Source: Clarkia xantiana subsp. parviflora
Lineage: Eukaryota; Streptophyta; Magnoliopsida; Myrtales; Onagraceae
Reading direction: 5' to 3'
Assembly (NCBI GenBank): GCA_036873135.1
Contig: JAPTYO010000007.1
Span: forward strand, 5,872,763-5,936,762
DNA: 64,000 nt
Part shown: positions 10,032 through 20,722 of the stretch, in pieces
How positions within the stretch are numbered: the stretch's first letter is position 1
Layout: the number at the start of each line of letters is the position of its first letter
The notes under the pieces: model-generated
What the model was told of the DNA's origin: nothing
What the model saw: only the letters and a program-made list of their open reading frames with translations
The model's database searches: none
Program-made: the position numbers and the translations under genes

Positions 10032-13000
10032 ATGGCGTCATCCTTGGAGGAACTTCTGAAGGAAGAAGGGTTTAGAGGAAGAAGGTCAGGGACACGGGCA
10101 AGAACGTCATTTGGATCCGATAATGTCAGTACTTCTTCCTACCGTCCACCTCGTCTTCCCAAGTCAGGTCCATTACTATCTGGAGATAGAGTAAAGCCTG
10201 AAAGAGCGAGGTCTGATGTGTCTAGATATAGTTTCAAGGGAAAATTGTCTAAATGTGATGGTAATAGAGAGGCACAAACACGGGATAGTCTTATTGCAAG
10301 AGAAAGAATGAGAATGTTTAAAGCAAAAGGCTCTGTTGAAAGGCAAGATAATAGAAGGTCTAATGCCAGTTCTGATGAACGGCTAGGAAATGAGATTGTA
10401 GAGATTGGGGTAGGAAAAAATGGTGGGAACATAGAAAAGTATTATGATATGGATAATAATAGAAGGGGAGATTACAATGGGAGATTAGGTAAGACTCTAG
10501 AGTCGGGTAAGTACGGTCATAGTTCAATGAAAAAACTTTCTGGACATAGTAGTAGTGATCGGAAAGGCAATGGGAGTTTTGGTGAAAAATCTAATAGAGA
10601 ATCAAGTAGTAGTAAAAAATTGGAAGATAATCCGAACAAAAAGGATACCAGTAAGGGATTGAGTGATTCTGTGATTGCTCTCGATGAAGTTGCCATCCGA
10701 GCCACTATCTCAATTCTAGCTGGTTATATCACACGCTTCCTTAAAGAACAGGAGTTCCGCACAACGCTTAGGTTCAGTTGTTTCTCGTCCCTTGACTTCA
10801 TGGATTCGGAAGAATGCCATGATACAGAGAGCAAAGTCATCTCCAATCTAAAACAAGCAATTGAAATGGTTGAAGAAGCAGCTGCAGAGCCCGGAAGTGT
10901 AAGAGATTTGAAGAAGTCTTTGTTGCAGCTAAGTGTTATCACGGGTTTAAACACCGATGATTTAAAGGATGCTTTCACTTGTGGGATTCCCAACTATAAG
11001 CTGTCAGCTATTGCTCATCTCTACCTCAGCGTGATATACAAGATACAAAGGAAAGATAGAGTATCTGCAAAGCATCTATTGCAAGTATTTGCTGAATCTC
11101 CTCTCCAAGCACGAACAATTGTGCTACCGGATCTCTGGGAAGACTTCTTTTCCCCCCATCTTTCACATTTGAAGATGTGGCATTCTCAAGAGATTGAGTC
11201 GCTTCTGAACTCGCCAAGCAAAGGGAAGAAACTGAAGCTTCTTGACAAGGTCTACAATGAAATTCTTGATTCTGGTACCAACCAATTTGCACTTTATTAC
11301 AAGGATTGGCTCACGGAGGGTCTGGAGGCTCCTTCATTTCCTTCAATCAGCATCCCTTATTCCATAGAGATGTCTAGTCCTGATGATCCTCCTTATTCTC
11401 AACCAATGGTTAGTAGAAGGTTATATGAAGCTGTATTTGGCTGCTCAAGTGATCCCGGCATTGATAGTAATGCTGATGTGGTAGAGGATGACGACTATTG
11501 CAGTTCAAAAACCTCTAATGGCTCTGTTGATGAAGTTCAAGAAAAATTACGCCCCAATCCTTTTGAGATGGTCAAGTATATCAATGAATACAGCGTAGAA
11601 AATTCAAGTGAGAAGTTCGGAGATGAAGCATTCATTGTAAGTAAAAGCTCATCCTTATGCGTATGGAACATATAAACATACATTTTTCTTCTTGTTTCTT
11701 TATTGTGCAAATTAATATCTAACCATTTGGCACTGTTTAGGCAGATGGACTTGTACCAGCAGTTGAGGAAGAAAATATATCAGCAGATCATGAAGGCAGA
11801 TATAACTCTAGCTCAGGAGGAAATACTAGCAGAGAAAATGCAGATAAATATGCATCTGAGCTTATCCTTAGAATTCTTGCAGAATCCATTTTTGAATGTC
11901 AACCAGAAGACTTCCCGAATGTAATATATTTATAACTTTTCTTAATTTTGGTAATATCATCTTGGAATTATTAAGTTTTTACTGTATTAATGATTCTGTC
12001 TTTTTATTTTTTACAGTCCATAGAAGCAAAGCATTTTTCCAGAAGTGAGAGTAAAGGAAACTCTGCCCTATATGCTTGATTACAAACATTTGGCTGTAAG
12101 CTTGATTAATGATTTTTTTTTTGTCTAATTATGATGCACAGAACTGCAGATCAACCATGAATTCTCCCATGAAACGTCCTATGCAGTTCCCCAACACTTG
12201 AGCTGTCCCCTGACAGGGAAGTTATTTGAAGACCCGGTGACCTTAGAGACTGGTCAAACTCTGGAACGAGCTGCAATCAGAAAATGGTTCGACCAAGGAA
12301 ATGGAACTTGTCCCGTGACAGGGATAACTTTGGAATGTTCCACTTTGCCCCTCACCAACTTAGTGATAAAGCGTGTTATTAAATGCTGGAGGTCGAATCA
12401 CTCTCGAAGTCTTCTAACTTCTGCTTCTCAGATATTGGAGGCAAGGGGCTCTGTAAACAAGGATGGTGAAGCCATCTCCATACTGGAACAGCTTTTAACT
12501 GTTTATAGCACAGAAGAACGAATAGCAAATGCCAAGTACTTTATATCCCTTGGAGGTCTGCAGTATCTTATTCGAAGGTTTGAATCTGGAGTGATGGAAG
12601 AGAAAATCCGTATCGCTGCACTAATGCTGTGCTGCATTGAAGCAGATGAAGTGTGCAGAAATCAGGTTGCAGAAGGCATCAATAAAAAAATTCTTCTTGA
12701 TTTACTCCTTAGCAAGCAGAACCGAGCCAGAACAAATGCAGTGTACTTGCTCATTGAACTTATTTGTTTGAACAGGTAAAAATTATTGATTTCCATTCTG
12801 CGTAAAAAGAATTTCTACAATACTACTACTTGTGTTAACACGCCTTCTGATGAAGACATTTTGTTCTCTTTTTCTTTTTGTTTTTGGAATTGCAGGAGAA
12901 TTGATGGTCAACAGATTTTGAGCTCCTTGCAAGATGAAGAGATAGTGAATTCTATGCACGTTCTGCTTTTGTATCTCCGGAACTGTCCATGTCTAGAAAG

Positions 13001-13991
13001 GCCTTTGGTTGCTGTACTTCTGTTACACTTCGATCTACTGGTATAACTTCTTGTAATCGTTGATGACACATAATGAATAATCTCTCATTTTTTTCTTTTT
13101 GCGTGATATGTTCTGCCTCTCAGCTACATATGAAGAAATCATCTTTTTTCACTAAAGTTGTTAATAAAAATCACTTTTTTGACAGATTGATGCTCGAATG
13201 TACAGCATGTACAGAGAAGAGGCTGTTGATGCTATATCAGTGGCATTAAATCTTAGCTTAACTGATGAACACGTCAAAGAACAGTGCTGCAAAGCACTTT
13301 CAGCTTTGGAAGGCTGCTTCTCAGTTTCTAAAGAGCCATTGATGCCGAGTTTGATCCTAAACGAAGCACAACCAACTGAACTACCTGAAGTTGATGATAC
13401 TAATTCATCACCTGTATGATTCCTAGTTCTTCTGCATCTTGAATATTATTTCTTGCATAATAAATTTTAATTCGGATATTTAATTTTAAATGCAGGGGGT
13501 GAAGAACTTGTTAGAATCCCTCATTTGTGACAGAAACAAATCGTTCTTAGAGGCAGTTTCGAAGTGCTTGAGCTCGGGAGACTCGAACTTATCCAGATCA
13601 TGCCTAATAATGGTGGCACAGATGAGCTCTGCACTTTCTTCCCTAACTGATGCAGAGTTGCAGCTCCATGCCTTCTCAGCCCTTGTTTGGCAACTGAAAG
13701 AACACCTGGAAACCGATGAACACACGGAACACAAAATTCTTGCTTCCTTCACTCTGCTCAATTTCTGCAAGGTTCCAGGTAAAGAGTACAAATTCATAGA
13801 TATGGTTGTTGAGTGTTCATGGTGGGATACAAAACACAATCAGATTAAATCATGTGTGTTTGTCATCCATGACAGAATGCAGGGTTCTTCTGATGACAAT
13901 TGCAGAGGAGATTGCTGCTCCTCTCAGGATTATAGCAGATGAAACATGGACAGCGAAGCAGTTATACGTGATCATCTCCGAGGAAGAATAG
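10032..13991 (+). CDS. LIN/CERBERUS-like U-box E3 ubiquitin ligase without WD40 tail
   Basis: Eight exons: 10032-11636, 11741-11920, 12024-12095, 12150-12775, 12896-13040, 13186-13413, 13496-13778, 13876-13991, giving 3255 nt (1084 aa). The N-terminus MASSLEELL...EEGF and the basic, Ser-rich stretch after it resemble LIN proteins. The U-box begins at about residue 635 (HLSCPLTGKLFEDPVTLETG) and includes the E2-contacting Pro and Trp region (IRKWF). Helical ARM-like repeats follow. LIN/CERBERUS proteins of legumes carry a C-terminal WD40 domain; here the frame ends ISEEE-stop with none, so this is the shorter sister type. The expected role is ubiquitin transfer; substrates are unknown. The intron 12096-12149 is only 54 nt, and exon 3 needs the TAG acceptor at 12021-12023 to stay in frame, so those borders are less sure. 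Confidence 0.9.
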
Positions 13992-15105
13992 GATGTTGAT
14001 CTTCAATGTGAATATAGTCTGGTTTGTTCTTGCAGTCACTGTATTCCTTGCTGTACAAGTTTTGTTTTTTGGTGCTGTTGTGCAGTTTTGATTGTTTCTT
14101 TGTTGCCTCTTGTAAAAGTAACTCTTAAATCACAAAAGATTATTACCAACGTGGATTGATATTTTATACTGATTATTATGATCAGCTACAAGCAGGAATG
14201 AAGCTATAAATTTCGTTCATTGCCAAAAATTGAGTTAGAGGAAAATAACTAATATATAAAAATAAAAATAAAAAATAATAATAATAAAAAACTAATGAGA
14301 CAAATGTAAAATTTTAAAGGGTTAAATTAACAATAATTATAAATTTTATAATAAAAATTATGTATAACAAAAAGTTGAGGAGACAATTGTTCCCTCGCAG
14401 TGCCAAATATTGACCTTTTTTTTATGAGAGTAAAGAGTTTGAAATCTAAAATATCTAATTAACCGAAAAATCGCACAATCATTATATCTAGGACTGAAAG
14501 TAAAATCCGATAGGACCGAAAAATCTCAAAAACCGACCAGACCGGTTTGAAAACTTGAACCGTAAATAGACCGTTTTGTTTGTGATCGGATTTTTTAGGT
14601 ATTATTCGGTTTTTTGGATTGATTCGGTCGTCGTATTCTAAAAACCGTTGAAACCAAACTAGACCGAAGTTATCTAAATTATATTAAAATAATTTAATAT
14701 TTTTTCTTAAGGAAAATAATTTTTTTTTATTATTATTATTAATATTATTTTCATCATGGGATACCAAATTATCTTATTCTCCATTTCTCTATAGTTTCAA
14801 ATTTCTCTTTTTATTAATTTTGGAACTTTGGGTATATTCTATAAGTATGAGCTATATAAAATTTTGTTTAGTATTCTACATAATTTGATTAACGGGTACT
14901 TTAATGCTATATCATCTTACTATATTTAATTTTTAAACGTAACGATATGAAAAGACATTTCATTTCAATGACCATTAAATTTTTAACGAGTAATTGTATA
15001 ATTTATTCACAATATTTACTATCGACAATCGTAGTCTAAATGGTTAACGACGCTTGTTTCCATGTAATTTGTGTATGTGCTATGTACTAATTCTGGCCAT
15101 AGTGC
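13992..15105. other. AT-rich intergenic DNA
   Basis: 3' flank of the U-box gene, then low-complexity AT sequence. A block near 14500-14660 is rich in AACCG/CGGTT words, a composition seen in degenerate dispersed plant repeats. No gene is seen. Confidence 0.6.
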
Positions 15106-15289
15106 AACTGCTATGTACTACCCAAGTTGGTTGGACCAACTGGTAAAGCGAGTTGTGTTCCCCGTGGGCGAAACCCGCCGGAGACGCCGCCTTGGGGAGG
15201 ACTTTAACCTTAACGCTCCCGGTCCGAACTTGCGAAAGCAATGTAAATATATAAAAAAAAAAAAAAAAAAAAAAAACTGCTATGTACTA
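15106..15289 (+). mobile_element. SINE with poly(A) tail and perfect 15-bp target-site duplication
   Basis: A roughly 154-bp insert (15121-15274) is flanked by identical AACTGCTATGTACTA at 15106-15120 and 15275-15289. It begins CCCAAGTTGGTTGGACC, resembling a tRNA-derived RNA polymerase III head with an A-box-like region. It is far more GC-rich than its surroundings and ends in a long A tract. Poly(A) plus a long perfect duplication indicates L1-type target-primed insertion. I cannot identify a clear B box by eye, so the tRNA ancestry is an inference. The perfect duplication implies a young insertion. Confidence 0.88.
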
Positions 15290-15709
15290 ATTGTTGATTA
15301 AAAATATAGTTAAATAAAACATCAAGCTGTTAATAAAAGGCTCTGAGCGAGATAACTAGGATCGTCTCAATCAATATATTTAGGCCCAATTAATTAAGCT
15401 TGCTAGGCCCAATTAGTTGTTGGAAAATGGAAACTCGGAGTGAGATCACACCAATCGCACGTGCGGTCATGCTCATGCACAGCTACAGTATAGCCGCGCT
15501 GTATTTCCTCTCTCTGTCTTATTATATCCACCGCGAAACTTCTTACCTTTCGTTCCCTTCCCTTCTTTTTCAAACCCTAGATCCGTTCCCTCTACTACGT
15601 AGGGTTTGCCTAACTATTCGATTTCCCTCGCTTGCTCACTCTTCAGTCATCTTCTCCCTCAAACGAGTACCAAGTACAGAGTTCTCATTCTGTGTACTCA
15701 AGTGAAAGA

Positions 15710-18412
15710 ATGGAGTTTGTAGGAGGCCACAAGAGAGGGAGGCATGGATCAGCATTTAACGGAAATGGAGGTGCGAAAAAGCACAAGCAAGGTTCGTCTA
15801 TCACTTACTTCTTGAAGTTGGTTTCCTCTGTTTCATACTTCATCTCCAATTTCATGGCTTTTTATACTTGATTTCTTTATTGCGATATGGGTATTTTAGG
15901 GTTAATGTTGGATTTGAAAAGCCTATAGAAAAATTAGCTTCTAAAGTTTTGCCAGCCAGTTGTATCTGGCGTATATGCTATTTAAGACACAATCTTTCCA
16001 TCACTGCTTATTCAATTGTTTATTTGATGGTTGCCAATCTAAGCAAAAAATATTGCCTTTCCTTTTTCTCTTGATTTGTTTTCCTCTTTTCTATATAGAA
16101 TTAGTATTACGTGTTTGAATCCAAATTTGAAGGGTTTGACCAAAATGAAAGACCAGACCGATCTGGATCTGAAGTATGACATCACTGAATTAGCATGTTT
16201 GTCAATTAAGAAAGTCTTTATCATGGTCAAAAGTTTGTGGTTTAGTGAGAGAGTCTTTGTTAGTAATGTGATTTCATCTTCACTCTGCTAGTTATATGCT
16301 CTCACAAGTTTGAATTTTCAGAAACACTTGATAAATATTAAGCTACCCTAGATCTTTTAAGCAAAAGATTTGTCATAATTTAATACACTGACAGATTTGA
16401 GGTAAAGAACCAATTGAATTGTTGACTGAGAACTTAATCAATGTTGTGTAACAGAAGGGGATTCCTTTGGATCTGGTTTAGGAAGCAAATCGAAGCCATG
16501 CACAAAATTTTTCAGGTTCAAGTCTTAGCCCATCCAAAACACAACAATAATCTGTTTGTAATACTTATAATTTACCTAAAATTTATATTGCTTCAGATTA
16601 AATTAAAGCAACTTTGTGTTAACTAATGAACTGGAAGTTAAAGTGTGCTACAGGTTGCTCTGTCTTTGAATCTAAGAAAGATTATTGAACAGAAAAGATT
16701 GACCAGAAAGGATTGGTTGGAATCGCATAAATCACTTGAAGCGTAATGTAAATGGATAGCTGATGATCAGATGTGAAATATACTGCCCAATTCAAGCTGA
16801 TATTGTGCTTGTGGCTGGCTGGAGCAATTTCAGTCACTAAATGCAACATATATGCACATAAATTTGGTGCATTGGACATTCTTCTTTTCAGATGGATATC
16901 AATATCTTTGACCAACATTGGACATAATTTGATTCTGTATTTTAAAATGCTCTCCTTCTGAAATTGTATGAACCCCAATACCAGGTAAAAAAGTTTTGCT
17001 GGAGGTAACCTTCTCTAGCTTTAACAATGAAGCTGGATTAGAAAGGGTGCTCGTGTGGTTTCTATTGGATTTTCTATGTAAACTTAACAAGAGGATGTTT
17101 AGAGCATGTAAATCTTTGCTAATTTGGGCAATCACTGCATGATTCATTTTGAACTTCCACTTTATGATTCATTTTAAATTTACCCTTCCTTGCCATGTTT
17201 TCAAACTTCAAATACTGAGTGGAGTAATTCATGGTTCCAGCCAAATAATTGACATTGATGAAAAAACCACTATCTTGCTTCATATGCGGATATGTGTTGG
17301 TTTACATGCTTATTGCCTCGAAGATTTTGTGAATAGATACATATTTCTTACACTTCAAGCTTTTTTTGGTAGTTTTTTTTATAAATTAAGTTGATTATAC
17401 CAAATATATACATGTTGTTTACATTTATAAATATGTAGGGTAATCTACTTATTATCCAGAAATTCGAGGAGCACCGCATGAGCAAAGCTTGCTCACCGTT
17501 GAACCTTTTGCTCTAATTCTGCAGAAATAGCATTTTTTATTGATGCTTTACATGCATATGCTTAAACAATACAAGTTTGGAGATATTCTAGAAATTCTTT
17601 TTGATCATTACATTATCTCATACCAGTGGTTTTTACTCCCCAGCACTTCGGGATGTCCATTTGGCGAATCGTGCCACTTTCTGCATTATGTGCCTGGGGG
17701 ATTCAAAGCAGTGTCTCAGATGCAGAATTTTGCGCCCAACCCACCCATTCCACATCATCAGCCCCCTCCTAGAAGCTCAGCAGATGCTCCTTCTCCAACT
17801 GTAAAGAACCGAATCTGCAGCAAATTCAACACAGCTGAAGGCTGCAAATTTGGCGACAAATGCCATTTTGCTCACGGTGAATGGGAGCTCGGGAAGCCAT
17901 CTGCCCCCTCCTATGATGACCCTCGTTCCATGAACAGAGCTGGTGGAAGATACGATCATCATCATCCTCCTCCTCCATCTCACCATCCCCAAGGTCCTGC
18001 AGCAGGAAGCTTTGGGGCCAATGCAACTGCTAAGATCAGCATCGATTCAAAGCTCACCGGAGCTATAATCGGGAAAAATGGTGTGAATTCAAAGCAGGTT
18101 TGTAGATTGACAGGGGCTAAGCTGGCGATTAGAGACCATGAATCTGATCCCAATTTGAGGAACATTGAGCTAGAGGGTTCGTTTGAGCAGATACAGCAGG
18201 CCCATGCAATGGTTCAGGAGCTTATTGGTAATGCAAGATCCTCGTTCGGACATTCAGAGAAGAGGCAGGGCGGACATAAAAAAGGCGGGCATCAACCGGG
18301 GAATAGTTTCAAGACAAAGATGTGCGATAACTTCATGAAAGGTACCTGCACTTTTGGTGATCGATGCCACTTTGCTCATGGTGCTCATGAACTGAACACA
18401 TCTGGTGTGTGA
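15710..18412 (+). CDS. CCCH zinc-finger and KH-domain RNA-binding protein
   Basis: Three exons: 15710-15791, 16455-16515, 17644-18412, giving 912 nt (303 aa). There are three CCCH fingers: the first is C-x8-C-x5-C-x3-H and is split across exons 2 and 3 (CTKFFSTSGCPFGESC, then HFLH). The second is CSKFNTAEGCKFGDKC and the third is CDNFMKGTCTFGDRC, each closing with HFAH. Between the second and third lies a KH domain with the GAIIGKNGVNSKQ loop (GxxG type). The N-terminus MEFVGGHKRGRH is basic, nuclear-localisation-like. This order matches the plant C3H14/C3H36/C3H52 type. Members are thought to bind mRNA; targets here are unknown. The long second intron (16516-17643) holds only chance frames. 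Confidence 0.93.
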
Positions 18413-18415
18413 AAA

Positions 18416-18904
18416 CTGTCTTTTTAACTCCTGTTTACTGTGGTGTTGCAGTTTTAAGTTACTATATAGGATTTTTATCTACTGATTGATGAACTTGAAC
18501 TTGGTTTTGTTCATTATTAATCGTAATTAGATATGTAAGTTGAGGTTGAGTAGCCTGGGAATCTATCACTGTTTTTTAATCTGCTTAATTTGTATTCTGC
18601 CATTTTGCCGATTGCATTGGCAAGTTGGAGGGACCGCCATTTTTTATATTACAAAGTAATTTCAGCTCTTCCATAAACCAAGCCGCTAACCTGTCGAATA
18701 ATAATAATAATTTCAGACTGAACAATACTAATGTTCTGAATCTGAGATACTACTAATTTATGTAAAAACTATCTTTTTAACTCATGTTTAGTTGTTTACT
18801 GTGGTATTGCAGTTTTATGTTACTATAGGATTCTTATCTACTGATTGATGAACATGAACCTTTTTTTTTTTGTGCAAAACATAAACTTGGTTTTGTCCAT
18901 TATT

Positions 18905-18905
<1 letters not shown>
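18416..18905 (+). repeat. Duplicated 3' flank of the CCCH-KH gene
   Basis: A block of about 110 bp downstream of the stop (about 18416-18530, with TTTACTGTGGTGTTGCAG and CTACTGATTGATGAAC) recurs at about 18765-18905 (TTTACTGTGGTATTGCAG, CTACTGATTGATGAAC). The copies differ by small indels, including a T-run insertion in the second. They are about 340 bp apart and in the same orientation. Confidence 0.85.

Positions 18906-18906
<1 letters not shown>

Positions 18907-18947
<41 letters not shown>
18907..18947. repeat. (AT)n microsatellite
   Basis: About 20 uninterrupted AT units immediately after the duplicated flank. Confidence 0.97.
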
Positions 18948-18950
<3 letters not shown>

Positions 18951-20722
18951 AGGGAGCGTACGAAAGTGTGGATCAAGACTGAAGATGACAAGAAAAATGC
19001 AGTGGATTTTGGCATCCTTACCTCGAAAATCTCTGAAACAGCTGTTATAACGTTTTACTCTGTAGTGCTCTATCTTATCACACACTAATATTAATGTTAT
19101 ATTGTAAAGAAATATAATTCTACTTCAGTATTTTAGATAATGACATGCCAGGGAACTTAGTCAATTTTAGAGATTTTGACTCCAAATGTATAGTATTGTT
19201 TTATGTGGCAATCCACGATTTTAAGTTTAAAAAAATTACATTATAAATAAAATAATAGTATATATAATTTTAATTTGTTTTATTTAACTTATAATAATAA
19301 AATTTTGTGATTTTAAGTTTTAAAAAAATACATTATAAAATAATATTATGTATAATTTTAATTTTTTTTCTTTAATTTATACTAATAATAAAAATTATAT
19401 TTTGTTTACGATAAATTATATTTTTTAAATAATATTTTCATTTTTTTTATCTTAAATATTTGCATTTGTGCACGCACACTAAATAATACTTTGTCAGTAA
19501 AAAAAAAGCTACAAAAATTTGAGGCCTAAATGGACCCGACCGTAAAGTGGCCATGGATAAATGGGCCCAAATGTTCTTCAAAAGTTGAGGCCCAATTTTT
19601 CGTTTCGAGGTCTTTGAAACCCCGTTTCATTCTGTCAGTTATACATCAGAGAGAAAGAGAACGTTTCGTTTCGGCTCTCACTCACTGACGTTTCCATGGC
19701 CACTGTACGCTGCCACTGAACAAGCCTCTACACAGCAAGTGCTAGGACCAGCCGACCAGGATTGTATCTTCCACGCTCTTCTCTGCTAGAAAATCAACAA
19801 AACCCTAATCCTCACTCCTCTCCTATACCCTCCATTACAGGTCCTGCCTCGCTATCTTATTTCTCTATTATTAAGCTCATAATCTTAATGTATTCTTTTA
19901 TCCGGATAGCCATCTGGAGCTTCTGCTATTTAAAATGCATGCTGCTGTGTAGCCTTCTCTCGTTGGGGTGGCTGTTGTACATTTACCTTTGAATTCAATA
20001 ATCTCTGCATTGTATAAATCAGTTGGAATTCAAGTTTTAATGTGAACTGGGGATGATTTTTACAGTGACGTATTTGTGTTTGCCCATACAAAAGGTTGTC
20101 TCGTTCATATGGTTAAGTTAGTGTGTCACTAGTTTCATTTTTCAGTCGGCAGTTCTGCACTGACAAAGTAAAGTGGTCTAGAATTCCCTCCTCTTTGCGG
20201 TTCGTATGTGGGTTTTGGTAACAATGTTGGTTCCTGAATTTACTGTATAGCTACGGAGGTTAAGGATTCCAGTTTCACGAGATCTAGTTGTCACTCCAGC
20301 ATGACTTCTGAAGTTCAGCAATAAAAGTGGATTGAACTTATGCCCCCTATTTATGTCGTAACATCAATTGCGTTCTTCTTGGAAAACTAATTAAAAAAAA
20401 AAATTGATGTGAGGTAAAGCCAAAGTAAAGCTTGTGAAGTAATTGGGTATTGCAATGTGGATAAGGTTTTATGAAAGTCAAAGTTTTGAAATTTGATTGG
20501 CCCGAAAAATAATACATAGTGGAACTTTTGATCAAGATAGTGGATATGCGGTATGCCTCAAGGGAAGTTTGCTGAATTCATTGGCTGGTACAAGATAAAT
20601 GCTGTAACCCATTCAATGCTGTGATATTTAGCTTGAGGATAACATCCATGGAGGTATTCTATAATATGTTTGTTTCTGTTGATTTTGTAGGACACATTTC
20701 CTTCTGCATGCTACTCAACTCA
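18948..20722 (+). other. Intergenic, then probable 5' leader of the enoyl-ACP reductase gene
   Basis: 18948-19500 is very AT-rich and includes an imperfect tandem duplication with a period of about 92 bp (about 19217-19400, GATTTTAAGTTT... twice). From about 19620 the composition changes to a pyrimidine-rich leader. A telo-box, AAAACCCTAAT, sits at about 19798-19808. A leader intron probably runs to the acceptor TTTTGTAG near 20690. No other gene is seen. Confidence 0.5.

Noticed and set aside
15121..15245. Possible functional tRNA gene in the SINE head
   Set aside because: No complete cloverleaf or clear B box; the poly(A) and target duplication fit a SINE.
16076..17394. Several open frames of 60-98 codons inside the large CCCH-KH intron
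   Set aside because: They lie between matched exons, lack family resemblance and are AT-driven; the intron model keeps the CCCH finger intact.
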